The translations under genes were made by a program, and so were the position numbers. A stretch of 64,000 nucleotides of DNA from Dryococelus australis (lineage: Eukaryota > Arthropoda > Insecta > Phasmatodea > Phasmatidae), in the NCBI GenBank assembly GCA_029891345.1, contig CM057002.1, positions 64,932,590 to 64,996,589 of the forward strand, written 5' to 3'. Each line of letters begins with the position of its first letter. The first letter of the stretch is position 1. This document shows, piece after piece, positions 1-11,589 of the stretch. The notes under the pieces were generated by a model. It made no database searches. It was not told the DNA's origin and saw only the letters and a list, made by a program, of their open reading frames with translations.

Positions 1-506
1 AACCGAAAGCGAACTGAATACAAAGCACGTTGACTTATATGCCAGTTCCACTCATGCTGTGGGGTCGCTGTATCTACATCCGCTGTGGAAACTGGTGTAA
101 TTGATGTTATTAAAGTAAAAGTTGTTTCTTTATGTTATTTTCTCGTGGCATTGAACAGAGAAATTTATGAAGCAGCAGTGAATAGTGAAAGAGGTAACTG
201 GTGCGGTGTTCAGTTTAACGTGGGTAGTCAGTTCGAGTTTCCTGTTCAGGTCGAGAACAGCATATCAGTGACTAACTCGCTCCTGAAACGATACTAAATT
301 CACTTGCAGCTACAGTACGTTCGCGTTCAAGGCTCAGAAGAGAGGCAGCGATAACGACGACACTCAAGTGCTCTTCAATTCCGCGATCGCCTCTACGCGC
401 AAAGCTCTGAACTGACTGGCAGTGTTTCCGCCGTGATGCGCGTGTCTGCGGAATATATGTAGCAAAGTTCCGATCATATTGTAGTTCCCTCGTGTCCGTG
501 CACGCA
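1..506. other. Left edge, no recognisable gene
   Basis: Nothing in this stretch resembles a known gene or repeat to me. Short open frames on both strands (for example one reading minus from 595) run through unrelated sequence and into the MITE that starts at 507, so they are not credible coding regions. Confidence 0.5.
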
Positions 507-741
507 TAGGCTATCCACGGTAAAATGAGCACTATTGAAAGCGCCCTCATATAGAATAACAGTCGACAAATATATTTTATTTTAGCCCTAGGCATTAATT
601 TTAGAGACCTTCGGAATATACGCTGTGTTTATTACTTACATGGCAATATTTATTTTAAAAAGTGAATAAAGAATATGACATGGTTGGAAGGGAAAAGTAA
701 CTAGGACCTCAGAAGTGCTCACTGTACCGTGAACAGCCTAT
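507..741. mobile_element. Short-TIR MITE, family 1 copy a
   Basis: A 235-bp non-coding element with inverted ends. The left end reads TAGGCTATCCACGGTAAAAT and the right end is its diverged reverse complement (ACTGTACCGTGAACAGCCTA). The same ends recur at 971, 57,705 and elsewhere, and also bound the longer family 2 copies. Flanks are TA-rich, which suits TA-target insertion of the Tc1/mariner kind, but the superfamily is an inference. Its inside matches the other family 1 copies in reverse orientation (for example the stretch with GTGTTTATTACTTACATGGC). Confidence 0.8.
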
Positions 742-892
742 AGTAAGTTTCACGGTACAGCAGTCTCACTAATCCGTTTCTAACGGTGTCGAAGTATTCC
801 AAATAATATTTATAACACGCGTGATGTCTTTACTGTCCTCGTTTCGTATATATTTCTTCTCGTAAACATATATACGTATTTGAAAAATATTA

Positions 893-899
893 TCAAGCT
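893..899. repeat. Left flanking direct repeat of the Polinton
   Basis: TCAAGCT lies immediately left of the inverted terminus and is repeated immediately right of the other terminus at 18,078-18,084. Polintons make 6-bp target duplications. A 7-bp match containing that 6-bp site is consistent with this, with one base shared by chance with the element end. Confidence 0.65.
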
Positions 900-970
900 A
901 GTAGTAGGGGCGGGGGCGTTCTAGATCAAAAGGGGATGCCGCTTTTATTAATCGGATTAACCCTTTGATA

Positions 971-1206
971 TAGGATGTTCATGTTAAAATGAGCACTTTT
1001 GAAAGACTTTTCGCTTGGAATAATACTCAATAAGTATATTTTATTGTAGCCTTAGATTTTAAATTCCGATTCCGGTGGAATATACACACTGCATTTATAA
1101 ATTACATTGCAATATTTATTTAAGAACTTGATTAAACAATAAAAAATGGCTGAAAGATAAAAGTTACTAGAGCCTCAAAAGTGCTCACTTTACCGTGAAT
1201 ATACTA
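971..1206. mobile_element. MITE family 1 copy b inside the Polinton terminus
   Basis: Left end TAGGATGTTCATGTTAAAAT and right end TTTACCGTGAATATACTA are diverged family 1 termini, and the inside matches the copy at 507-741. The uninterrupted right Polinton arm runs straight across this position (the GATATC-AAAG motif near 18,000), so this MITE arrived after the Polinton. Confidence 0.8.
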
Positions 1207-1466
1207 TATCAAAATGATATCAAAAGGGTTAATCCTTATTCCGAATTTAATCCAATAACAAAATTTAATCCTTAATCCAAATCCCATTAAATCAGTGTGT
1301 TTGATCGAACAAATTCTATCAAATAAATATGATGACAAAGTTTGATCAAATTTCTGTGATGAAATTTTTTTTATATTGTCTGTGGATACACTTTCTTTTT
1401 AGGTGTAGGAGGGGGTAGCAGGAGCCCTGTACGATGTTGACACTGTGGTGTCATAGAGGCGATGAC

Positions 1467-2240
1467 AATAGTCGCCGATTTATCATCATTGAGGCTAAGC
1501 CTCTCAGCGCGCGGGAAGTAAAGACCGAGGCCCTTGTCTTCCCAAGCAGTAGTCATTTGTTTGGATCAGGGTTAGGGGCAGCTAACCCACCCTGCCCTGA
1601 TCCCCCATATTATAGGCACTTTAACCTGGCACGCGCGGCGCTCGCATGTCAGGAGTGTTTGGGTTTGTGACCCAGTATAGCCCCTGGGCCACGGTTGTTC
1701 CAATCTTTTTTCCCCTCATTTTTGCCTACAAAAATAAGTGGAAAGGCGGTGGAGTTCCGTTCCCTACTGGCACGGAATTTTGAAAATTAAAAATGTAGGT
1801 CTTTAAAAGTTAGGTAAAATCTATTAAAGAGTTGGTTTTATTAATTTATAAAATATTCCCGTGAAGTTAAGCAAGATGTCAGGAAGAGGCAGAGGAAGCA
1901 GGGTCTTCTTCTAGCTATGGCATTACTAAACAGAGTTTTTATTTTTTATTTTTTTAGGTGGAACTATGTTTTGTGTATGTGTGTGGTGAGTGTGTATGTT
2001 GTTATTAAATGTTGATATATAAGGTTTTATTTGTGTTTGACAATGGGTTTAAGGATTTGTCGGTGGGCGGGGATTCATATTAAAGGAATTTTCTGATTGG
2101 CTGTATCTCAGCCGAGGGCGGGGCTTCTGTCTTCCGAAGAGAGAAGGCAGCACTGCGATTTAATTAAACATGTTAAAAACTTGGGGGACATAATTAGGGA
2201 TAAAGTATTTCATCAGTCAGCTCGTTGAGGAAAAGCTAGT
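1467..2240. mobile_element. Unidentified insertion in the left Polinton arm
   Basis: The right arm reads continuously from the GTGGTGTCCTGGAGG block to GACTGACCAGAGTGG, whereas the left arm is split here by about 770 bp. The inserted sequence has a GC-rich first part with a self-complementary GAGGCTAAGCCTC and a GGATCAGGG/CCCTGATCC hairpin (1,564 to about 1,605), then AT-rich sequence. No long open frame or known family was seen. Boundaries are good to about 15 bp. A deletion in the right arm could give the same picture. Confidence 0.5.
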
Positions 2241-2799
2241 GAGGTGGAGGACTGACCATAGTGGTGGGTTGCAATGTGTTGTATAGGTGTTGAGTTGAGT
2301 GCAAGAGTGTGCTAAGTATCATTTTTCTTATTTTTTTTCTAATTTTGATGTGTTTCCAGGTATGTCGGTGAGATACAGGCGACTTTGACGAATATATTTA
2401 ACACACGAGATAATTTCAGAGTGTTTAAACGATTTCTAAGAGTGACCTAAGTGTAAATTTAATGATTTTTGGGGATATTGCTTGTAGACGGTGGTGGGAG
2501 ATAGGCGAATTTGAAAGATGCGATTTATGTGTTAGTAATGACGAACGATTGACGATTGTTTCTGAATGCAATTAAATGTTAGAGAATTTCAGAGTGTTCT
2601 ACATATGAATAAATTACATGCAACGATTCGTAAATTTCAAATGACTATGTGAATTATAATTAAATTATGCGACTCTCCAGTATGGAATGAAACGTAATGT
2701 GAGTCTCGAGCTTAGAAATATAATTTACATAAGAGAGATATTTATAACACAATTACAAGTGTGTGGCATTACCTGACTATATAAATTATTTACAAACTC

Positions 2800-3270
2800 T
2801 TGTGGAGTTTAAAAAATGATACTTATTGTGAAGCATTCTTTTAAGGTGTCACATCCTATATTTTTATCACACACACACCAAATGACTATTTACAACACAC
2901 TCGCATGCACACAGTTTCCACTGTGAATTTCATTCTCTTCTTTGAAAAGGGGTAAAGATATCGAAGATAGATTTATTCTTTTTACTATACTTCGACAAAT
3001 AGACGAAAAGCAGCATTGTATTTTTATACAACAGAAGTTATGCAATTAAATCTTTATATTTGTAGTTGGTGTAGTCTGCTGTGATGATGCATGTAGTTGG
3101 TGTAGTCAGCTGTAATGATGATTGTAGACAGCTGTAGTCAATGCGATGAGTATGGAACAGGAGTTGCATGTGGTGGCAGCAGATGGACGTCCTTGGCGGT
3201 GTGTGTTGTTGAGAGGTCTATAAATTTATTGTGGTGCTGTAATTAATATATGTAGCATAATAAAAAACGA
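2800..3270. other. Polinton inner spacer left of polymerase
   Basis: AT-rich sequence with an (AC)n run at 2,871-2,879 and a short direct repeat at about 3,060-3,125 (GTAGTTGGTGTAGTC twice, about 32 bp apart). No coding signal. It lies just beyond the polymerase 3' end and may hold its terminator, but nothing diagnostic was seen. Confidence 0.4.
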
Positions 3271-3274
3271 AACT

Positions 3275-6200
3275 TACTCAGCTATTCGATAGTGCCCCCA
3301 AGGTAAAGTTGATATTCCTTCTGCCTCAATATACCGCTTATCATCCATTCCTGATAACACTACATTTGTTATGCATTCGGTGTAGACTTTATGAGTACCT
3401 GAACGTTCCATTGGGTCCCGATTACCCTTGTGCGTTTTTCGAGCCAATTTCGATAATCCTCGTACCTGAGTGATTGCAACATGTTGGGTTTTACACACTT
3501 TGCCTTACCAATGCATTGCTCATTCCCAACAACATATGCATAAAGCTTAGGATATAGACCCACAAAGTATGTGAATATGCATCCAGCACATTCATCTTTC
3601 CTCATCCCAATACGGTCTTTGTTCTTGTGAGGGAATTCTTGCCGGCTATCGAGTTCATAGTTAGATGTATCAAACCATGGCTGTAAATCTGGGGTAATTA
3701 TTTTATAGATGTCATCACAAGCAACCGAATAGATTAGGGAATCAGTGTCAAAATAGAGGAGGTGTAAAGCCAGCAGAAGAAATTTTGTACACATGTACTG
3801 ATAATGGAATTCATAGAATGTTAATTTTGAAAGGTCAAGAATGGCAACACCAGTGTGCAAAGGTTTGTTGAACACCAAAGAACTCTTATCATCTCTATAA
3901 GGACCAAGTTTTCATCGATAATCTGCTATGCCTTGAATGTTGGACGTCCTCTCAGCTCTGCAGCCCCAAAGATTGTGTCATACCTCGAAACGACTAATGT
4001 CCCTTTCCCGGCAGACATTCTACGATGTTTTTCGATAGATGGAATTATTAATTTACCTTGGAAAAAAAAAATCGAATGCGTTTGCAGCCTGGGCAATTTT
4101 TCTCAATGTTAAACTCTATGTATGGAGCCATCCATACCTTCTGCTCAAAGCGTAAAATACGATGAACAGAGCCAAATTTGGCTCTGTACATCACGTACTG
4201 TCTAAGTATTTCCCAGTGTATAAGATATTTATTATGCGGCATGAGTGTTTAAAGAAGTTTCTCATGTGAGCCGTACGGGTATGCCATTTTCTGGGGCTAA
4301 AGGCACATGAGATAGTTTATCATGACACTCCTGCGGAAAAGACAGATTAACTTCCGCGAAACACAAGTATCTCAGCCATATGCCGTGTTTGCATAATTTC
4401 ATGAAGAGAATACGTCAGCCTCAACCCACACAAAATTACCAACTAGAAGCATGGACAGCATCGTATGACTGTACAGACCATTCATGTCGAAATGGCATAT
4501 ATATTTCGATGCCACACTGGGGACGTAGTCTTCACCCATATAAAAATTGTTGGCTTCCGCACATCTTTTTTAAACCTGGGTAATGCCACTCCTAACACCG
4601 TGTTTTACGAAAAGTTACATTTCAGGATCAGTCAAAAGCTATAGCCGTGCGTGTGATATTGACAATAAAGCACCCATGAAAAGATAGAGCTGTAATGTAC
4701 ATGGCGGGGTCAAAGCCATATTGAGCCAAACACACGATCCTGAAAATCTCAAAAACATCAGCCAGCAAACAAGTGTACACATGTAAGTAATGAATGGCAT
4801 ACTGCAGCAAGTTTATGCAGTTGAATGCATCCCATACAGCTTGGGTGTGAGCATAATCCCCATCGCTAATGCCTTTGCCTCTCATCACATTATGAAATGC
4901 ATCTGTTGGTGGGAGTGACTTGCACATCAGACTGTCTGGTGACTTAACAAAGTCATAAGGAAGAACTCCCTTCCGTTTTGCCAGTTCGAACTGGGTGTTG
5001 TGTGGAAACATCGAGCAGGTGATACTCAATTGCGCAGGTAGTAAATTGCCTGCCGAACTTCCAGAGAGGCACTCATAAATTAGAATGAATCAATAAATGT
5101 TAACTTGAAATATTGCGCCTTTCCATTGCATTTAGTCCCATTGGGAATATTTTTTTGTGATACATTTGTATTTTTCAAGAATCATTCCAATAACTTAAAT
5201 TGTTCCAGAATTTTCAGTTACCATGGTTCTGTCGTGTAATGTTACTTGACGTTCAGCTACGGACATTATAAGAAAGTGAGCATCATAATTCTGCAAGTAT
5301 GAAAAACAGCGACACATCTTTTGGGCAGTCTGATATTCAAGTTGCATTTATTATGTGCGCTGCCTCTGATTTCGCTCATCAGATGGTAATGGTCGCCCAC
5401 AATATCATCTGTGCCAACCTAGCTTCATCAGCAGGGGTTTTTGGCTTCATTGAAACAATGACGCTGTAGATTCCTGCAATCCACTTTGTAAGTTCAACTA
5501 ATTGATAAATACCATCAGCACCCACAAACTCGAAATACTGAGATAAATCCGGATTGTATGGGCAGACCAACAAAATACTACAGTCATATGGAACATGTTG
5601 GTTGATGGTAGTTGTATAACTAGTTTCATCATAAGTCAAGCAAGTGGAGTTGAATTTCAGGCAACTTTATATGTCGCAATAGGCGACAAAATCCAATCTC
5701 TGCTGCTTACTGTAATCTTTGAAATCCAAGTACTTGTTGCAAGTGGGGAAATACTGCGAATATCCGTTTGTTGTTGGCAAAGAACAGTGTGACTTTTGAG
5801 TTTTTCCTCACTAACAAAGTATTGGATACAATAATCGCAAATAGGTTTTCTTTGATGTTTCTTACTCAGCTGACTACCAACCAGCCATGACAAATTTCTA
5901 ATACAGACAAAATGCAAATGAGTGACATTTCCACTCACACAAATCGCCAGAATATTTACTTGTTTGTCATGGCGTACAAGAGAAATGTGCATGGGAACTA
6001 CAACCCCACCCTTTTCGCAAGTTTCGTCAGTTATATTGCTATCTTTGTCTACCACACATTGGAAATTGATAGAAATATAATTGTTCTCCTCAAACTTGCG
6101 AATATCCTGTATGACTACAGGTTTCGACAGACCTTCAGTATTGAAAACCTCGTGAGAATTTGGATATGAAGGAATTCTGCAAACATTTTCTGTGGCAGGA

Positions 6201-6898
6201 AACAAAGATGTAACAATGGTGTAGTACAACCCCATTCCCTCTGGGCAGTCTACATCGACACAAGTTTTCCTATCAGCAATAAACTTGGACAGTTTAGTAC
6301 TTACCCGCTACAGAAACCGATGATCTAACTGGCTGGGGTGGTGCCATCAACAAGCTTAATAAAGGTACTTTACAACTCTAGAAAAAATGAGAAAAATCCC
6401 CATCAGACTCTAATGAATCATTACATAACATCGCACCATTTTGTCTTCCTGCGAATGCTGCAGCCAATAGCTGGTACATCAGGTCTGGCAAAGCTTCCAT
6501 GGAGGCTTGTAAATCGGAACGGAATTATTTTCTGGCTCCCTTAGCGAAATCTCTAATCAACTCTAAAGTTGTTTTGAAATGGTTAAAGAACTCTTCGAAA
6601 CACAAGAATCTTCTGAGTCTGTTAGAAACAAGTCGTCATTCAAAAGATCAACTTTCTCATGTTTGGGGGTAGTGGATATGTTTTGACCTTTTGGTTTTGA
6701 CATTCTCTCCAGAAGCGAATCCGTGCTCGAATTGCTTAAGTAGAGATCGTCCTCCAAAAGATTAACTCATGGTTGCTTAGGCGAAGGTACACTGTCTCGA
6801 CAGCTTGTTTGCCTTTCCATCTGCGATTCCGAATCGGAATCACTTACAAAAAGATCTTCAAGCAAGATGTCAATACTCGATCGCTTGGGCTCAACCAT
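3275..6898 (-). pseudogene. PolB: Protein-primed DNA polymerase B of a Polinton (broken)
   Basis: Replicative DNA polymerase of Polintons, a family B enzyme with 3'-5' exonuclease and palm domains. Conserved blocks follow one another in the right order on the minus strand. First comes the N-terminal region with a QLSKKHQRKPICDYC-type zinc-finger block (about 5,850). Next is a GVLPYDFVKS / VWDAFNC / LLADVFE stretch (4,700-5,030), then a palm block with VEVNLSF-like and PLAPEN residues (about 4,280-4,340). After that comes HRILRFEQKVWMAPYI (about 4,110-4,160), then the catalytic YFDTDSLIY motif C with both aspartates (about 3,738-3,752). Last is a C-terminal DDKRYIEAEGISTLPWGHYRI block (3,275-3,330), here given only as a landmark. 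The span of about 3.6 kb fits a full-length gene of about 1,200 residues. The frame changes at least five times and has internal stops, so no functional product is possible. The ATG at 6,898 begins the most upstream frame. Confidence 0.9.
6563..6898 (-). pseudogene. Acidic N-terminal leader with three LLxDDLxLS-like repeats
   Basis: Starting at the ATG at 6,898, this frame carries one TGA (near 6,767) and then continues open to 6,563. It contains three spaced copies of an acidic hydrophobic motif: ILLEDLFVSDSDSES, NLLEDDLYLSNSSTDS and DLLNDDLFLTDSEDS, separated by polar linkers. I treat it as the leader of the polymerase frame, because the next polymerase block follows directly after a frameshift, but it could be a separate small gene. 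The motif resembles short acidic interaction motifs in general; no specific function is claimed. Confidence 0.55.
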
Positions 6899-6899
6899 T

Positions 6900-7794
6900 T
6901 TCACCCAACTAAAAACTATCTTTAGTTTTCTCGATATAAAAATTTAAACACCACGATAAATATAAGTAGGTACCATGTGCTTGTGAAAAAAAGTAAACAC
7001 TCTTAATAACTTACACACGCACTACTACACATAACTGAAAATATAGTTTTATTATTAACATCCAAGACAAAAGGGTAAAATGTTTTTCTTAATTTAATGT
7101 TTGTCGGGGAAATACAGGAGCGAAAGCTGTGACTTAAAATGTAGGAAGCTCAAATACTTTTAATGTGGATAAGAGGCTGATAGTTAGCAGGCGAGGGGAA
7201 ACGAAAAACAATAGAGAATATACAGTGCAAGGTCTCGCCCACTGAACGGGCCACATGCATGGTGATGGTGAACAGTGGAACAAGCCAGGCAGGTTCGCAC
7301 ATGGAGCTGACTAGACAAGGGAATGGGAAATATAGTACACTAAGCTGCCGCTAGTGCTCGGGTGCACCACCCACCATGGGGTCGCTCTCCCCCTCCTGCG
7401 CTTACCCGACAACCCCTGTTCGCTCGACATTATCCCTTTCCCCACCAACATGTCATCACATAGATCGTGCAGTCATCTCTGCATTTTGTGAGGGATAGGG
7501 AAAGTAGAAACTTGATACTTCCCCTCCAGCTCCATCCCTCCACCATGCATCTCCGATGCAAAATTTCTTGTCAAGTAGCCTGGGCTTCTCCAGTATAGAA
7601 TTGACCTGCTTTACGACCTGCCTTGCCTCGCCTCGACTACCTTTCACAAACGTTTTGAGCGCGTGGACTGTGACTAGCAAAAACAATTAGTTTTACGTAG
7701 ATGATATTGCATTTAAATTTTAAGCCAGGTTTAAATGTGATTTTTTTGTAAGATTAAAATTTTAAATTTTCAAATGTGCATTTTTTTTAATTTT
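6900..7794. other. Polinton spacer upstream of polymerase
   Basis: The first 300 bases are AT-rich. A GC-richer patch at about 7,200-7,690 is flanked by AT-rich DNA and has overlapping frames on both strands, with no recognisable protein. It could be a decayed insertion. The polymerase promoter should lie in 6,900-7,000, but no clear TATA element could be chosen. Confidence 0.4.
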
Positions 7795-8060
7795 TGAATC
7801 TTACACAGTCAAAAACATTTATGAAATAATTTAAATTGATATTATTTACACCATCAAAAATATTTATGAAATCATTTACAGTGAAATAATTTACACTGTC
7901 AGAAACATTAGGAAAATGTAATACAGTAAAATCATTTACAGCAATAAAAATAAGTTCAAGGTTACACCATAAAAAATTCAAATTTCTACACAGTAAAAAA
8001 ATTTGAATTTGTAACCTGTTTTAAGTAGTGATACACCACCATAACTTTATTAATTTACAC
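7795..8060. repeat. Degenerate AT-rich short repeats
   Basis: Several diverged copies of a unit like ATTTACACYRTCAAAAAYATTTATGAAAT (in words: a TTACAC/CATCAAAA core followed by ATTTATGAAAT) occur irregularly. An AAATTCAAATTT / AAATTTGAATTT pair forms a small inverted repeat near 7,972-8,010. The open frame on the minus strand here is a by-product of the repeat. Confidence 0.5.
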
Positions 8061-8369
8061 CATCAAAACATTTTTATAAATTTTTCGATAATAACTTAGA
8101 AACAAAAGTTTTAGCAAGGGGAATTACTCTTATACTCAAAGTATTTTTAAGACTTGTCTAATATTTAATCATTTAATGCTACAATACTAAACATGCAATA
8201 CTTTTACAACAATGAAAAACCTGCATACACATTCCAGTCAGTTTACTTAAAATTCATACTTGTAATACTTAAACAACTATACAAAACTGAATACTTGCAT
8301 TTTAGAAGTAAAATTTACTGAAACTTAGAAGAATACTTGAAAATATATCTCTCTTTCATACATGTATAA

Positions 8370-8965
8370 CTAGTCCCCTTGCACTCACACTCACAGAGTG
8401 ACACACTCTAACTCACACCTACCTTTTACAAAAATTTCCCAGAGTATGTGGTGATAATTTCTAGATGGTTTTCACATACTTTGTGAATACTTAAACCGTG
8501 AAAAGAGGACTAGGTAGGTGTTATTGACACTACCTTACTCCATATAGTGCAACATGCTACTAATGGTGGTTCACCTGTCCTCTGAAATCTGCAAAATAAA
8601 CTCAAATGCACATAACAAAATTTCATCTGGAATTACATTTTTTTCTCACCCTTCCCTTGCATTCACCCACACTCAGTCAGACACTCTCACTCACACCTAC
8701 CTAAACAAAATTTCTCAGAGTACTTGGCGATAAATTCTATATGATTATGACTTTTTTGGGAATATTAGACAGCAAAAAGAGGGGTAGGTGCGTGTTATTG
8801 ACACAACCTTATTCCATATTTGCAACATGCTACTACTTGTGGTTTACCTGTTCTCTCAACTCTGTTAAATAAACTCAAATATACACAAAAAAATCTCTTC
8901 TTGGAATAAAATATTTTTTTTCACCTTTCCCCTGCATTCATGCTCACACAGTCATACACTCTTAC
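8370..8965. repeat. Diverged direct repeat, about 277-bp unit, two copies plus part
   Basis: Three starts share CYTTSCAYTCACNCWCAC-type sequence at about 8,375, 8,652 and 8,928. After each of the first two comes the same order of blocks: ACTCACACCTACC, CAGAGTAYKTGG, AAAGAGG, GTAGGTG, GTTATTGACAC, CAACATGCTACTA and AATAAACTCAAAT. The third copy is truncated after about 45 bp. Non-coding; it lies inside the Polinton and its role is unknown. Confidence 0.8.
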
Positions 8966-9102
8966 TTAAACCCAATTAGAGCCAAAACCCACCATTAAAC
9001 ACCGTTAAAAACCATTGGACATCATTAAACACCCTGAAAATCTTAAAGATACTTATTTACATTCTTAAGGGCGAAACGATTTATAAAGAAGTTTTATTCA
9101 GT

Positions 9103-9195
9103 TGTAACAATTTTTAAAGAAATTTCATTTTGTTGTAACAATTTTTAAATAAATTTCATTTTGTTGTAACAATTTTTAAATAAATTTTATTCTGT
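9103..9195. repeat. 31-bp tandem repeat, three copies
   Basis: GTTGTAACAATTTTTAAAKAAATTTCATTTT repeats three times with only a few differences (core GTTGTAACAATTTTTAAA). Simple local expansion inside the Polinton. Confidence 0.85.
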
Positions 9196-9309
9196 TTGTT
9201 AAAAATCTAATGAATTTCATGCAATGTACTAAAAGTTGAAATAAAATGCGAAACATTAAAAAAATATACCTAAAACCCCAATTTTTTTATATTTAAAATT
9301 ATTTACTTA

Positions 9310-9680
9310 CTTAAATTCTTGTAGTGAAGATGGTAGTTCTTGATGGAGACCCAAAGCCAGGTCAATTGGGTTGGAAGGTAGGCCGCTCCACCATGTGAGC
9401 ATCAGGACAGGTGAGTGGCTAGGCACTCATAATCCCTTTGAGAGCTCCATGGTAGCCTACCCCGGCAGCCTAGCAAGTGTCGAGTGTTCGCAGCCCGAAG
9501 CAAGTTCCGCAGGTAACTTCTCCGGCATGCGACGAGGGTTTATTTTCACTGTGGTGGCAGAAACGATGAGTGGGTGGGTGGGTTCCTTGGTTGCAAAGCC
9601 CCATTGCATAACAGATAGGAAAAAGTAAGCGACAAGAGGGTGGCCGATACCCTTGACCTAAGCACCTAGCACCATGGACA
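9310..9680. other. GC-richer patch inside the Polinton
   Basis: About 370 bp of balanced composition set in very AT-rich DNA. It has an 85-codon open frame (9,371-9,628, plus strand) that resembles nothing I know and lacks clear amino-acid conservation cues. A decayed SINE or other insertion is the most economical reading. No A-box/B-box pair could be placed with confidence. Confidence 0.35.
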
Positions 9681-10540
9681 GACAGGTTTTGTTTTTAATT
9701 TAGTTTGGATATGCTGTATTTTAGCCTTTATATTTGAATTTAGCATGTGATTGTTCGGTTTCACTCCATTACATTATTATTTAACAATTTCGTACACAAT
9801 TAATTGTCATTACAATACAAACTTTTTGCATTATAAGGTGTTTGCAACCAGAATGTTATACATTGAAACTAGCTTTTTCACATGCATGAACAAATTAATT
9901 TTAGTTTAATTAACATTGTTAAGTTTATTATTCTGTGAAAGAATGTTATAGTAATGTGTATCGTAATATGTAACATACTAATGTAACTTATCATAATATT
10001 TCCTAACACCTATTAAGTATAGTCTATTAAGTTTGAACCCATAAGAGGGAAACTAGATCACAATTGTACATGATCTAAGCATGATTTGGACCCATCATAT
10101 ATTAACCATGTCATGGCCAGGAATCAAACCAACAAAGTATATATTACAATTTAATATGCCTTATCCAGGATTCGAACCCAGAAGCTCTGACAAATGCCAA
10201 ATCTGATTACTCTAGAGAGGATAGAAAAATAATAAACTCTTTTATGGATTTATAATATTTCCAGCAGACATCTTTTGTCAGAGTCAATTGTATCTCTATT
10301 TGAATAGCATTTTTGGCGAACTAATATGCTGATTTGTTATTTTCTTTACAAGACTCTCTTGTTAATGCAACATACTTTAAATAGAAAATTTTAGAATCTC
10401 TCTCTCTCTCTCACTCTCTCTCACACACACTCTCCCCCTCTCTCTGTTGGAAATAAATTAATTACTTTTCTCTCAAATGTCTCAGGGGAGAAAATATTTT
10501 TCTTACTAAAACAAGTTCACTTTTAATAAGGATAGGTTAA
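9680..10540. other. AT-rich Polinton spacer with tRNA-like trace and CT microsatellite
   Basis: Mostly AT-rich. On the minus strand at about 10,150-10,180 the string CTGGGTTCGAATCCTGG matches a Pol III B box with its T stem, but no A box or tRNA fold was found. A (CT)n run with a short CACACACAC occupies about 10,396-10,445. No coding seen. Confidence 0.45.
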
Positions 10541-10544
10541 ATAA

Positions 10545-10920
10545 ATGCAGAAAGGGATTCATTTCCATCATATTTATTTACAAAATATAAACAAACACAA
10601 GCTGTTTCAAAAAATAATTTTAATGCTGAAGCAGTATACTATGTTCAAAAACACATTTAAGCAAGTAGATAAATTTTGTTCCAAAACATATACAAATTAC
10701 ACACTGTTTCAATCATTACAATACTATCAAAGATAGGATGACACAAAACATTTTAATACTATGAAGTGTAATTTGCTCCGAACGTTTCCATGCTAAACAA
10801 ATACAAGTTAATTCACATTATATTTACATTTTTTTTTAAACACTAGCAAATACAGGATGGCACACGAATTATTAAAAAAATACAGATATATCCAAAACTT
10901 TATGTACAACTATTACACCT
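10545..10920. repeat. Degenerate repeat field beside the unassigned genes
   Basis: AT-rich sequence with loosely repeated blocks, such as AGGATGRCACACRA at about 10,733 and 10,854 and TTGCTCCGAA at about 10,770 and 10,920. The 63-codon plus-strand frame here is shadow sequence. Confidence 0.4.
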
Positions 10921-10924
10921 TGCT

Positions 10925-11485
10925 CCGAAAGAACTACAGAGTATTACAAAACATTGATTCAAAATATATATAGCTTCTTTTTTAAACAAATATTTTTGTA
11001 AACTGTTAGCAACTTCCGTGAACGTTTTCATGGATTTTCTTAAAATTGTATTAAGATCCCCTTCTTGACATCTGCTTTCAAGGAATGATCATTTCTTACA
11101 CCATGGTTTTAATCTGCCTGTTTGTACACAAATGCCTTTACAAGTAGGGGTGTGTAAAACAATGCTTTCAATAAAATAATAATATGATTCAACATAAGGA
11201 GAGTACACATATTTAATACTATATGGAAGAGGTGTTATTGCAGTCATGTGAAACACTGGACATTTCTTATTGTCATTGCACTGTATGAGTTCATGACTCT
11301 TTTTGTCTCCTAGAGGAAACTAAATACTTTAAAATGAAAAATATTGTCATAGGTTCCCGTCAATTCTCGCAAAATTCCGTTGCACCATAGGGCATAAGTT
11401 ATATTGGACTTTCCTTGTTTGACAATGACATAATGATTTCGAGGATGAAATACACTATATTGCTACTATAACATCCAGCACTCGA
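10925..11485 (-). pseudogene. Unassigned decayed Polinton gene (fifth)
   Basis: The minus strand reads in protein-like fashion, with at least one frameshift near 11,320. Upstream is a stretch with FHPRNHYVIVKQGKSN. Downstream is an open stretch of about 75 codons with CNDNKKCPVF, several cysteine/histidine residues and aromatic-rich SPYVESYYYF, then LHTPTCKGICVQTGRLKPWC. The cysteine spacing could bind zinc. I do not recognise the family. It lies on the same strand as the polymerase and other frames in the element, so it is probably Polinton cargo or structural sequence. Confidence 0.5.
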
Positions 11486-11589
11486 CTCAGAAGATTTAGC
11501 AAGGAACAATGTTTGTATATTTGTATATTCACTCTCTAAATTTGCAAGTTGAAGTGTATTTTAGGGCTAAATTTTATTTTTGCTAATTT

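Larger units (their letters stand above)
900..2800. repeat. Polinton left terminal inverted repeat
   Basis: Reads as the diverged reverse complement of about 17,170-18,077. Matching blocks include GGGGGCGTTCTAGATCAAA near the tip, the GGTAGCAGGAGC block at 1,410-1,425, the block around 2,385-2,600 (GATATTGCTTGTAGACGGTG) and CTCTCCAGTATGGAAT near 2,675. It is longer than the right arm because a family 1 MITE (971-1,206) and an unrelated piece (about 1,467-2,240) were inserted. The inner boundary is soft; similarity fades around 2,770-2,800. Confidence 0.85.

Noticed and set aside
1-595. Minus frame 272-595 with an apparent signal-peptide-like hydrophobic stretch
   Set aside because: It begins inside a MITE copy (507-741) and has no supporting context.
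3855-4583. Plus-strand frames of 85 and 67 codons within the polymerase region
   Set aside because: Shadows of the minus-strand polymerase, whose conserved blocks lie over the same bases.
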